Under the pieces are notes generated by a model. It searched no databases, had not been told where the DNA came from, and saw nothing but the letters and a program-made list of their open reading frames with translations. The position numbers and the translations under genes were made by a program. DNA of 64,000 nucleotides from contig NZ_SLXU01000001.1 of assembly GCF_004343505.1 (NCBI RefSeq), positions 675,701 to 739,700 of the forward strand, written 5' to 3'. This stretch comes from Rhodovulum bhavnagarense (GTDB taxonomy: Bacteria; Pseudomonadota; Alphaproteobacteria; Rhodobacterales; Rhodobacteraceae). Shown piece after piece: positions 9,425-18,500 of the stretch (position 1 is the stretch's first letter; each line of letters begins with the position of its first letter).

Positions 9425-10333
9425 ATGGCGGATCTTCAGCCGCTTTTCATCCTGACCTGCATGCGGTCTTATTCGTCACTGGTCAGTTCGATGCTGGGTC
9501 AGCATTCCGGGCTGTTTGCCATGCCAGAGCTGAACCCGTTCATCGGCGATAGCCTGCGACAGATCGAAACCATGGCGCGCGCGGTACGACCGCGCACCCT
9601 GGACGGGCTTTATCGGGCGGTGGCAGAACTGGTCTTTGGCGGACAGGGCGAGCCCGAGATCGCCGAGGCCAGGCGCTGGTGCGCCGCGCGCCCGCGTTGG
9701 ACCGCGGTGGAGTTGATATCTGACCTGTCAGACAGGGTCGCGCCGCGCAAGCCCATCGACAAGAGCCCAAGCACCGTTCTGGTCGACGGCGCGCTTGAAC
9801 GCGCGCTGGCGCAGTTTCCCAACGCCTTTTTCCTGCATCTTTATCGCCATCCGATCGCCACCACCGCCTCGATTGCGAAGATCACCGGCAAGTGGCAGCC
9901 CCCCACCAGGCAGGGGCTGCGGGGTGGGCGTCAGCGCGATCCCGAAGAAAGCTGGTTCGGCATCAATGCCGCTATTCTGCGGGCCTCACTGCGGATCGCG
10001 CCCGGTCATTTCATGTCGGTCCGCGGCGAGGACGTGTTGCGCGATCCTGACCGCTACCTGACGCAGATTTGCGACTGGATGGGGCTGGAAACCACGCGGG
10101 CCGACCTGTCGGCCATGCATCATCCCGAACACAGCCCCTTTGCTTGTCTCGGTCCGCCCTCGGCGCCGTTCGGCAACGATCCCAATTTCCTGCGCGAGCC
10201 TGGTTATAATCCCCGCCCCATCAGTGAGGCGCCGCTTGATGCACCACTGGAATGGGACAGTCCGAACCGGCGACTGGGCCGGGAAACAGTCGCGCTGGCC
10301 TGTCAGCTTGGTTATGGGAGGGGCACCCGATGA
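9425..10333 (+). CDS. sulfotransferase family protein (second of three)
   Basis: A 302-residue PAPS-dependent sulfotransferase relative. The phosphosulfate loop region is TCMRSYSSLVSSMLGQHSG and the second nucleotide site is FPNAFFLHLYRHPIATTAS. The C-terminal block GPPSAPFGNDPNFLREPGY parallels the other two copies. In the first loop it has MRSYSS where the first copy has PRSFTS, so the acceptor site may differ. The ATG at 9425 gives the best alignment of N-termini; a TTG at 9398 would add nine residues. No strong ribosome site is seen. It lies 52 bases after the esterase gene. Confidence 0.78.
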   Translation: MADLQPLFILTCMRSYSSLVSSMLGQHSGLFAMPELNPFIGDSLRQIETMARAVRPRTLDGLYRAVAELVFGGQGEPEIAEARRWCAARPRWTAVELISDLSDRVAPRKPIDKSPSTVLVDGALERALAQFPNAFFLHLYRHPIATTASIAKITGKWQPPTRQGLRGGRQRDPEESWFGINAAILRASLRIAPGHFMSVRGEDVLRDPDRYLTQICDWMGLETTRADLSAMHHPEHSPFACLGPPSAPFGNDPNFLREPGYNPRPISEAPLDAPLEWDSPNRRLGRETVALACQLGYGRGTR

Positions 10334-10368
10334 AGCACGCCACGCCACGTCTGCAAGGTTCACGATGA
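10330..10368 (+). CDS. candidate 12-codon coupling ORF between two sulfotransferase genes
   Basis: A tiny open frame (MKHATPRLQGSR) whose ATG overlaps the stop of the second sulfotransferase (ATGA) and whose TGA overlaps the ATG of the third (ATGA). It therefore bridges the two genes exactly, which could let terminating ribosomes carry over. A real peptide function is not suggested. It may be chance in a GC-rich 35-base gap, so confidence is low. Confidence 0.25.
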   Translation: MKHATPRLQGSR

Positions 10369-11237
10369 GACAGCCGTTATTCATCATCTGCCCCGGCCGC
10401 ACCTTTTCGTCGGTCGTCTGTTCGGCGATTGGCCAACACCCCGAGGCCTATGGTCTGCCCGAGGTGAACCTTTTCGTGCGCGACACGGTGGGCGAGTTGA
10501 TGGCCTCGGGGCGGGTCGGGGCGATCACGGGGTTGAAACGAACAATCGCCGAACTGAATTTCGGCGCACAGACCGTCGAGACGGTCGAGGCCGCCACCGC
10601 CTGGATTGAAGAACGCGGCGCGATGTCGGGTGCCCAGATGCTGCGCCTGCTCGGCGAACTTTCGGGGGGGCGGATGATCGTCGACAAAACCCCCACGAAT
10701 TCGCAGGAGAAAGCGTTGTTGCGCATCGCCGAGGCATTTCCCGAGGCGCGGTTCCTGCATCTCACGCGGCATCCGCGTGCCACGTTACGTTCGCAATACA
10801 AGGCGATCCAGAGCCGACGCGGAAAGATCCCCCGCAAGATGCTGATCGAGGCAACAGGCCGCTGGCTGGAACGACACCGATGGCTGGTTGAGTTTGGCGC
10901 CGCGCTGGGACCTGGGCAATATCTTTGCCTGCATGGCGAGTGGTTCTTCGAGGATCCCAGGCGGATTCTGGAACAGGTTTGCGACTGGGCAGAACTGTCG
11001 CGGGCACCCGGCGCGGTCGAGCGGATGATGCACCCGGAAGAGTCTCCCTATGCCCGTCCGGGCCCGGAGAACGCGCCTTATGGCAATAATCCCGGTTTCA
11101 TGGAAAACCCCCATCTGCGCATCGGTGCTCCCTCGGCAGAAACGCTGGACGGGCCGCTGGAATGGCTGGACGGGCTTGACGTGTATTTCGACGCGGAGAC
11201 CAGGCAGCTTGCGCACCAGCTTGGCTATGCAGGCTGA
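10365..11237 (+). CDS. sulfotransferase family protein (third of three)
   Basis: A 290-residue sulfotransferase relative. The first nucleotide site is ICPGRTFSSVVCSAIGQHPE, followed by AYGLPEVNLF, which is nearly the same as YGLPELNLF in the first copy. The second site is FPEARFLHLTRHPRATLRS. A HPEESPYARPGPENAPYG stretch near the C-terminus is shared with the other copies. ATG 10365 has an AAGG ribosome site six bases upstream. The gene sits directly between the second copy and a propeller-like gene. Three divergent copies in one cluster suggest several sulfation steps or several acceptors, but this is inference. Confidence 0.8.
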   Translation: MRQPLFIICPGRTFSSVVCSAIGQHPEAYGLPEVNLFVRDTVGELMASGRVGAITGLKRTIAELNFGAQTVETVEAATAWIEERGAMSGAQMLRLLGELSGGRMIVDKTPTNSQEKALLRIAEAFPEARFLHLTRHPRATLRSQYKAIQSRRGKIPRKMLIEATGRWLERHRWLVEFGAALGPGQYLCLHGEWFFEDPRRILEQVCDWAELSRAPGAVERMMHPEESPYARPGPENAPYGNNPGFMENPHLRIGAPSAETLDGPLEWLDGLDVYFDAETRQLAHQLGYAG

Positions 11238-11253
11238 GCCAACAGGAGATGTC

Positions 11254-12423
11254 ATGACACGTGCCGCCAACATCCGCGAGACAGAGCCGGTTAACATGGA
11301 AAGCCCCGAACTGGGCGTGGTTCGTGCGCTGGTGCCAGCCCAGGACGGTTGCCTGGCTGAAATCGAACGGATCGGGGCAGGGGGGGGCGTGGTCGAACTT
11401 GCCCGTCTTGATGCCACGGGAAATGCGCGTGCCATGGTTCGGCTGGGCGATATGCTCGGCACGCTGGAGCAAGAGATTGCTGCTCGGCTATTATCCGGTG
11501 TGTCGGACGCGCCCGACCTTGTCCGGGCCGAGGGCGCGGGACTGGTCGGCCTTGCCCTTTCGGACCCTTCCGCGCTGAAAACGCTGCGAGATGGGCGCGA
11601 GGGCCTTTTTGGCCCAAGTGCCGGATCGGGGCCGTGGTGGGCGCTGGTGGAGCATTGCGCGGGCGCAGACCTGTTGCACCTTTTACACCTGTCCGACGGG
11701 GTGCGGCGGCTTGATTGTGGTCCGCTTCGGTTGGACGCGCGGCGGCGGATCACGGCGATTGCCTTTTTCGACGGCGCGCTGTTCGTGGCAGTGGCCGATC
11801 CGTTGGCCGGGTTTGACCTGTTCCGGCTCGATCTTGCGGCGCCGACCGGGGAGTGGGTAACGGTTCTGTGTCGTGGCGCGCATCGGTTCGCGCTGAACGC
11901 CGCGGTTTTCGCGATGCGGCAAACTCCGGCGGGCCTGTTGATCGGAACCGCGGCGCTGGCGGGCGGGGTCGCGCCGGTCGGCAACTGGGGCCCGGAACTG
12001 CTCCTTGTTTTGCCGGGGGGGACATGGGACCTGGTCATGGGCCAGCCCAGGTTCACGCCTGACGGGTTGAAACTGCCTGCCTCGGCGCGGTTGGCGGGCA
12101 TGGACAGGGCCGGCAATGCCGCAATCAAGGTAATCGCGCAGGGACTCGTAGAGGGATGTCCGGCCACGGTTGTGGCAGTGCAGGATTTCGACGGTGCCAA
12201 CAAGGCCGACCGTGCCGAGGTGCTGGCTGATGCGATGGACTATCGCGGGCCCGTGCGGTTTTACCTGTCGCATGACCCGGCTGAGTGGCGTGAACTGCCC
12301 CACGCCCTGCCCGACGGCCTGGGCGAGGTGACCGCGCTTTGCCTGACCGGTCGCGGGCTTGTCATCGGGCATGAGGCTCTCGGCGCCTCTGGGCTGCCGG
12401 TCAGTTTCCTGCCGTTGCCCTGA
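11254..12423 (+). CDS. propeller-like protein of unknown function (paralogue of the gene at 6908)
   Basis: A 389-residue soluble protein with strand motifs such as ALFVAVADPL, GLLIGTAALAG and GTWDLVMGQPRFTPDG. The last resembles GRWDLVVGSSRDTPEG in the protein at 6908, so they are probably divergent copies. It has a DYRGPVRFYLSHDPAEWREL stretch near the C-terminus. No signal peptide, membrane segment or known active site is seen. ATG 11254 follows a clear AGGAG ribosome site. Its stop lies only six bases from the stop of the opposite-strand HlyD fusion gene, leaving no room for a terminator. Each propeller gene follows a sulfotransferase with at most one small gene between, which hints at a working pair. 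Confidence 0.62.
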   Translation: MTRAANIRETEPVNMESPELGVVRALVPAQDGCLAEIERIGAGGGVVELARLDATGNARAMVRLGDMLGTLEQEIAARLLSGVSDAPDLVRAEGAGLVGLALSDPSALKTLRDGREGLFGPSAGSGPWWALVEHCAGADLLHLLHLSDGVRRLDCGPLRLDARRRITAIAFFDGALFVAVADPLAGFDLFRLDLAAPTGEWVTVLCRGAHRFALNAAVFAMRQTPAGLLIGTAALAGGVAPVGNWGPELLLVLPGGTWDLVMGQPRFTPDGLKLPASARLAGMDRAGNAAIKVIAQGLVEGCPATVVAVQDFDGANKADRAEVLADAMDYRGPVRFYLSHDPAEWRELPHALPDGLGEVTALCLTGRGLVIGHEALGASGLPVSFLPLP

Positions 12424-12429
12424 GACCGT

Positions 12430-14832
12430 TCAAGGTAACCACGACCACAGCTCGACCTCGACAAATCGAAAGAGAACGCGGGAAAAGACCTGCCAGGCGG
12501 GGCGTTCGTCGACTTCGATCTTGGCGTGGCCGGTCATATTTCCGGCAAGCGTCCCCCTTGGATTGGGCACCTCGACCACGACCCGCGTGACCCGACCGAA
12601 ATCGCGTTCTTCGGCGGCAGGGGCGCGGCGCATCACGGTTCCGCTCAGATTGGCATTCGGTGCGCTCCAGGGTTTCAGCGTCACGTCGGCGCCGATCGCG
12701 ACCTCGTCGATCTCGGTCTCTGGAACTTCGATTTCTGCCAGGACCGTGCGATTGTCGGCCAATTCCGCGAACAGGTCGCCCTCGCGCAGGTAGGTGCCGA
12801 CCGAGATGCCCGACATGGTGCTGACGATCTGTCCATTTGCCAGGGCGCGGATATCGGTATGTTCCAGTCGCAGCCGGGCAAAGCCGAGATCCTGCCGGAT
12901 GCGGTCTATCTCTGCGGTTGCGGCGTCGACCTCGCTTTGCAGGGCGGGGCTGCGCAAAAGGTCCAGTCCGGCCTCGCTGCGCTGCAACTCGGCCTGTGCC
13001 ACGGCGTGGGCTGCCCGCGCGGCCTCCAGCACGCTTTGTGCAACCGCACCGCGTTCGAAAAGCTGTTGTTTGCGGACGAGATCCTCTTGCGCCGCCGTAA
13101 AGCCGGCCCGTGCGGCGGCAACGCCCTGCATGGCCAGTTCGACTTCTTCGGGCCTGGGATCTGCGGTCAGCGTGGCCAGCTCTGCGCGCTGGCGTTCAAG
13201 TTCAGCCTCAAGCACGGCGATATCGCGTTCGACGTCCCATTTCGAAAGCGAGGCCAGGATCTTGCCCTTTTCGACCCAGTCGCCCTCTCGCACATGGAGC
13301 GCGATGATCTCGCCCGCGGTCCGGGCGCGGATCTGGGTACGTTCGACCGGCTGCACGATGAATTCCCCGCCCACCGAGAAGGGATAGGGATAAAGCCCCG
13401 CCCCGAAGAGCGTGCCCAGCAACAGGACCCAAACCAACAGCATCGGGCTGCGTCCGGTCCGGTTTCGCGGCGAGGGTGTTTGCGCCAGCACATCGTCAAG
13501 CGCGGCGGATGCCGCCGCCCCCTCCGGGCCACGCTTGCGCCGCTTGGGGTGGTCGATGGCGGGACCGTCGACCGTTAGGGGCAAGGCGGATGGCCGGGTG
13601 GCGGGGTCCACATCCGGGTTAGAAGCAGGCGGCGCAAGCGCGGCATCCAGCAACAGGTCTAGGTCATCCTGCCCGGTATCGGTCTGGTCCTGTTGAAAGG
13701 GGGCGGATGGCGGCCCGAGGATGGATTCCAGATCGGGATCTTTGCCGCGCTCTGGCTGGCGTAGGGGGGCCTTTTCGTTGCCGGGGCCTGTCATGTCCTC
13801 GATACTCGTGCTGGCGTGACGCGGGGAACCGGGCAATCCGGGCGCCGGATGTCTGTAACACGAAACTGTTTCCCGGTGCGATAGCCCAGAGCCGCGCGCC
13901 TTGCCCCGCTGGCCCCTGATCCGGCGCCGTGATAGCAGGCTGACAACGAAAAGCGTCAACATGCCCATCATCACGCCAAAGATTACAACGCCGGTTCCCC
14001 GATACTCGGCCTCCAGCGCATGGGCGATCGAGATCACGATCCCTCCGATCAGCGTGGTAGTGAACCCGATCGAGACCGCCGCATAGAGCAGCAGCATCCG
14101 CCGATATCTTGCTGTCAGCGTTGCTGGCGGGCGCTTTCCCCGCAATCGCACCCCCAGCAGGCGAAAGGCGTCTTCGCGCAGGCGGGGACGCCCCAGAAAG
14201 GCTGAAAGCCAACGATAGCCGTCCGCCGGCCAGGCCGGGTTGGCCGTAAACAGGAACGCGGCCAGCCCGGTGACCCCGAAGGCCAGCGCGCTGTCGGCCG
14301 CGCCGCTACCGCTCTGGCGCAGCATCGCCCAGGCCGTGACGCCCGTGCCGAACATGGCAAGCCGCGCCAATAGCGGGGCCGCGTAACAGCGTCGCTGTGC
14401 CGCGAAATCCAGGTCGCGGATCGTCTGGAGAGATATGAAAAAACGCGGGATGACCCCAAAGGCAAGCCGAACCCCGAACATCCGGGGTGCGATACCCAGC
14501 CGTGCCATCACTGTGCCCTGCGCAAGCTTGCCCAAGAGGTTCGAGGTGACCATACCCAGAACGACCGATTGCAGGAAGTTGAACGACAGGAACACCGCGT
14601 CGATCCGGTCGGTCATCTCGTACCAGTTGAACAGCGCGGCCAGCGCTGCAAGCCCGGCCAGCGGCAGCGTGAGGTAGGCGATCCAGCAAAAAGGCCGCAC
14701 GAAGGCATTCAGCCCGCGGAACATCCCGGCGGGATCGAATAGCACCACGCTCAGCGGGGGTTTGCGTTGGGGCTTGGGCGTGGAAATGGCGGGTCCTCGA
14801 TGTTTGCGGGCGGGCTCTGACGTCTTGGGCAA
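12430..14832 (-). CDS. membrane protein: degenerate M50-like peptidase domain fused to an HlyD-type adaptor
   Basis: An 800-residue fusion. Residues about 45-300 are a multi-spanning membrane domain whose layout resembles M50 site-2 protease relatives found beside bacteriocin exporters. The second-site motif NPAWPADGY (residues 199-206) is kept. The expected HExxH reads N98-L-L-G-K102, so the zinc ligands are missing and it is probably not a peptidase. A low-complexity, acidic and proline-rich linker covers about 320-460. A single membrane helix (about 464-485) then leads into an HlyD periplasmic adaptor: lipoyl-like strands (RARTAGEIIALHVREGD), a long coiled coil (about 550-680) and a C-terminal beta domain. 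No ABC transporter is visible. It may export or anchor the cluster product. Divergent to the gene at 14968. Confidence 0.75.
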   Translation of the reverse strand: MPKTSEPARKHRGPAISTPKPQRKPPLSVVLFDPAGMFRGLNAFVRPFCWIAYLTLPLAGLAALAALFNWYEMTDRIDAVFLSFNFLQSVVLGMVTSNLLGKLAQGTVMARLGIAPRMFGVRLAFGVIPRFFISLQTIRDLDFAAQRRCYAAPLLARLAMFGTGVTAWAMLRQSGSGAADSALAFGVTGLAAFLFTANPAWPADGYRWLSAFLGRPRLREDAFRLLGVRLRGKRPPATLTARYRRMLLLYAAVSIGFTTTLIGGIVISIAHALEAEYRGTGVVIFGVMMGMLTLFVVSLLSRRRIRGQRGKARGSGLSHRETVSCYRHPAPGLPGSPRHASTSIEDMTGPGNEKAPLRQPERGKDPDLESILGPPSAPFQQDQTDTGQDDLDLLLDAALAPPASNPDVDPATRPSALPLTVDGPAIDHPKRRKRGPEGAAASAALDDVLAQTPSPRNRTGRSPMLLVWVLLLGTLFGAGLYPYPFSVGGEFIVQPVERTQIRARTAGEIIALHVREGDWVEKGKILASLSKWDVERDIAVLEAELERQRAELATLTADPRPEEVELAMQGVAAARAGFTAAQEDLVRKQQLFERGAVAQSVLEAARAAHAVAQAELQRSEAGLDLLRSPALQSEVDAATAEIDRIRQDLGFARLRLEHTDIRALANGQIVSTMSGISVGTYLREGDLFAELADNRTVLAEIEVPETEIDEVAIGADVTLKPWSAPNANLSGTVMRRAPAAEERDFGRVTRVVVEVPNPRGTLAGNMTGHAKIEVDERPAWQVFSRVLFRFVEVELWSWLP

Positions 14833-14967
14833 GCTTGGTGCATTTGCAAGCCGAACGCGGTCGATAAACCTGTCAATGAGATGAAATTAGATATAAAAAT
14901 TAGAAATAAGTTGACCACGACCTGCGAGGTGCGCAGGCTCAGGATGTTTTTCGCAGATAGGTTGGCT

Positions 14968-15501
14968 ATGAGCAACGATCTAGAAAAGGGTACGGCTTCT
15001 GATGCAGGCCCGGAGGGTTTGCCATCGCGGCGCAGCCGTCTCGATGCGCTGAAGGCCCGGCGCGATGCGGTTGGGGAAGAGACGGCGCCGTTGGCGGCTC
15101 CGGTGGCCGGTGCGCGCGTTGGCAGCCCGCGACCGCAGGGCCGGCGCGGGCGCATGATGGGTGCCGGGGCGGCAGGCGGGGGGCGTGGCGCGGTCAAGCT
15201 CAAGATCCTGACCATGGTCCACAAGATCCTGACCCAGACCCCCGAGGACGAGCGCGGGCTTGTCGAGGGCACCAGCTTTACCGTCTCTGGTGTAGAGCGC
15301 TTGATGACGCTGTTGCGCGAACGTGCGGCCAGCGAGGGCAAGCCGGGCGCCAAGGCCGCGAGCGGCGCGCTGCGGTTTCTCGCCGCCGATGAGGCCGATC
15401 CCGATGCGGTGATGGGGGCCAGCCGGACGCGGCTGAGAGAAATGGCACAGAAGGCAGAGGCGATCAGGGGACGCCGGGGCGGCGCGCGCGGCGGCGTCTG
15501 A
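14968..15501 (+). CDS. basic low-complexity protein of unknown function
   Basis: A 177-residue protein without a domain I recognise. The first 90 residues are rich in Arg, Gly and Ala and likely disordered. A central part (KLKILTMVHKILTQTPEDE, then SFTVSGVERLMTLL) looks helical, and the C-terminus ends in RGRRGGARGGV. The ATG at 14968 was preferred; the frame stays open to an ATG at 14881, but that stretch is AT-rich and reads like a promoter region. It lies just upstream of the synthase gene in the same direction, with an 83-base gap, so a role in the same pathway is possible but not shown. Confidence 0.5.
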   Translation: MSNDLEKGTASDAGPEGLPSRRSRLDALKARRDAVGEETAPLAAPVAGARVGSPRPQGRRGRMMGAGAAGGGRGAVKLKILTMVHKILTQTPEDERGLVEGTSFTVSGVERLMTLLRERAASEGKPGAKAASGALRFLAADEADPDAVMGASRTRLREMAQKAEAIRGRRGGARGGV

Positions 15502-15584
15502 CAAGAAGGTCTCGGCCTGGGTGCCCGCGGTCCGCACCGGTCGGTGCCGGGGAAGTCATATGCTTTGCATGCGGCAGGTGAAAC

Positions 15585-18500
15585 ATGACGGTAGAGCTTG
15601 ACTGCCTTGTTATGGCCTTGCGGGGAATGGACCCCGTCACGCTGTTGCGTGCCTGTGACCGGGCAGGCGCGATCGGTCTTGCCTTCGCGGGCGTGGATCG
15701 TGCGCTGGAGGCGCGGCTTGGATTGGCAGGCGTGGCACGGTTCGGCCTGGTGGCAGAAGAGGCCGCGGCGATCGAGGCATTGGCCGTAGATCCCCCGGCG
15801 GGTCTGTCCGTGTTGGTGCTTTCCGCGGGCCTTGCGCACGCCGCATCGGGGGCGGTTGCCGCGCTGCACGAGCGCGGCGTTCGGGTGCTGGTCGAGGCCA
15901 CCGGATGGGAAGCATCACTGGAGGCATTGGCCGACAGGTATGATGGCTTCATCCTGAAGGGCCATGAATGCGCCGGGCTGGTGGGCGAGCAGACGACGTT
16001 CATCCTGCTGCAGGAGTTCGCCCGCCATACCGATGCGCCCCTCTACGCGCGCGGTGGCATCACGCCCGAAACCGCGGCCGCGGCGGGTCTTGCGGGGGCC
16101 ACGGGCGTGGTTCTGGATGACCAGATCGTGCTGATGCGCGAAGCCGGGTTGAAAGATGCCGATCTGCGTCGTCGGATCGCGGCGCTGTCAGGCACCGAAA
16201 CGATCCAGGTCGAGGCACCAGAGGGCGGACGATACTTGCGCGGTCTCGCGCCCATGGGAAGCACGCTGGGAGCCGAGGTCGCGGCGGCCGCCCTTGAGAG
16301 TCCCGAGGCATTGCAAGGCTGGGCCACCCGGCTGAGTTGGGCGGATGGTGCGGTCGCGCCCGGCGGCCAGGGCCTTGTCCTGGCGGAACCGATGCGCAGG
16401 CGCCATGGCACGCTTGGCCGGTTGATCGGGGCGATCCGTCGCGCTGCCGCAACGCTGCCCGCGGCCGCGGCGGCGCGGGGTGCGTTGGCGCGGGGCGGGC
16501 CGCTGGCCGACAGCCTGGGCATCGACTATCCCGTGTTGCAGGGGCCGATGACGCGGGTCAGCGACGTGCCCGACTTTGCCCTGAAGGTGTCACAAAGCGG
16601 TGGCTTGCCGTTCCAGGCGCTGGCCTTGTTGGGAGGCGAACAGGCCGCGGACCTGTTGGAAAGCACCCAAGAGGTGATGGGCGGGCGACCTTGGGGCGTG
16701 GGGTTGCTGGGCTTTGCTCCAAGCGGGGTACTCGGACCCCAGCTTGAGGCGATCGAACGCGTTCGCCCCGGTTTCGCCGTGGTCGCGGGCGGGCGCGTCA
16801 ACCAGATGCACTGGCTGGAAGAACGCGGCATTCACGGCTTCGTTCATGTCGCCACGCCTGCGTTGGCGCGGCATTTCCTCGACGAGGGCATAACACGGTT
16901 CGTGGCGGAGGGGCGTGAATGCGGCGGGCATATAGGCCCGCTTTCCAGCTTTGTTCTGTGGGCCGCACTGATCGACGAGATATCCCGCCACCCGCTTGCC
17001 GCGCGCAGTCCCGGCAAAATCGAACTTGTCTTCGCGGGGGGGATTCACGACGCGTTATCCGCCGCGATGGTTGCGACACTGGCTGAGCCGCTGGCCTCAA
17101 AAGGGGTCAGGATCGGCGTTTTGATGGGCACAGCCTACCTGTTCACCACTGAGATCGTCGAGGCAGGCGCGATCCTGCCCGATTACCAGGACGTGGCGCT
17201 GGCCTGCACCGCCACCCAATCGCTTTGGGAAGGGCCGGGCTTTGCCAGCCGCTGCGCGGTTACGCCGATTACCGCCGAATTTCGTGCCCGCAAGGGCGCG
17301 CTCGAGGCGGGTGGCGCATCTGTGCCCGAGATCCGCGAGGCGTTGGAGCATTACACTCTGGGACGGTTGCGCATGGCGACCAAGGGGCTGGCGCGTACCG
17401 GTCCCGACAGGGCCCTGACGCAGATCGGGCCGGAACAGCGGCTTGCCGAGGGTATGTACATGATCGGGCAGGTCGCCTCGATGCATGACACGGTGGTCCC
17501 GATCGCCAGCCTGCATGAAACGGTCTGTGATGGGTCAGTGGCGCTATTGGAGGAACGGTCCGAGGCCGGGGCGGTTGCCGCCCCTGCACCGGCACCCTGT
17601 GATATCGCCATTGTCGGCATGGCGACGCTTTTGCCCGGCGCGGATACACTCGAAACCTATTGGCGGCGTATCCTCGGGGGTGAGTGTGCGTTGCGCGACG
17701 TGCCCGCCGACCGCTGGTCTGCGTTGCATTATTTTGACTCCGATCCCTCGGCCCGTGACAAGGTTTACGCCCGACGGGGCGGGTTCCTCGAAGATGTGCC
17801 TTTCGATCCGTTGAAATACGGGATACCGCCCGCTGCCATCCCCTCTATCGACCCGATGCAAATGCTGGCGCTGGAGGTCGTGGGCGATGCGCTCGACGAT
17901 GCCTCTGCGGGGGCTGAACTGGCCTTTGACAAGGAACGGACCTCGGTCGTTTTCGGTTTCTCGGGCGGCCTGGGCGAGGCCGGCTTGCAATATGCCGTTC
18001 GTTCCGAGCTGGGCCGCCTGCTGGGCCAGGTGCCCGCCGAGATTCTGTCCCGGTTGCCGGAATGGACCGAAGACAGTTTCGCGGGGCTTTTGCCCAATGT
18101 CGCGGCGGGGCGCGTGGCCAACCGTTACGACTTCGGGGGGGCGAATTTCACGGTTGACGCGGCTTGCGGCTCGTCGCTGGCCGCACTTTACAACGCGGTT
18201 CTGGAACTGGAAAGCGGCCGGTCGGATACGGTGGTCGCGGGCGGCATCGACAGCTTGCAATCGCCATTTGGTTATCTGTGCTTTTCCAAGACAAGGGCCC
18301 TGTCGCCGCGCGGCGAGTGTAATACGTTCGATGCCGAGGGCGATGGTATCGTCATATCCGAAGGGCTTGCGGCGGTGGTGCTCAAGCGGCTGGTCGATGC
18401 CGAACGGGACGGCGATCGTGTCTACGCCGTGATCAAGGGGGTCGGCGCGTCGTCGGACGGTCGTGCACGGGGGCTGACCGCGCCCTTGCCCAGGGGGCAG

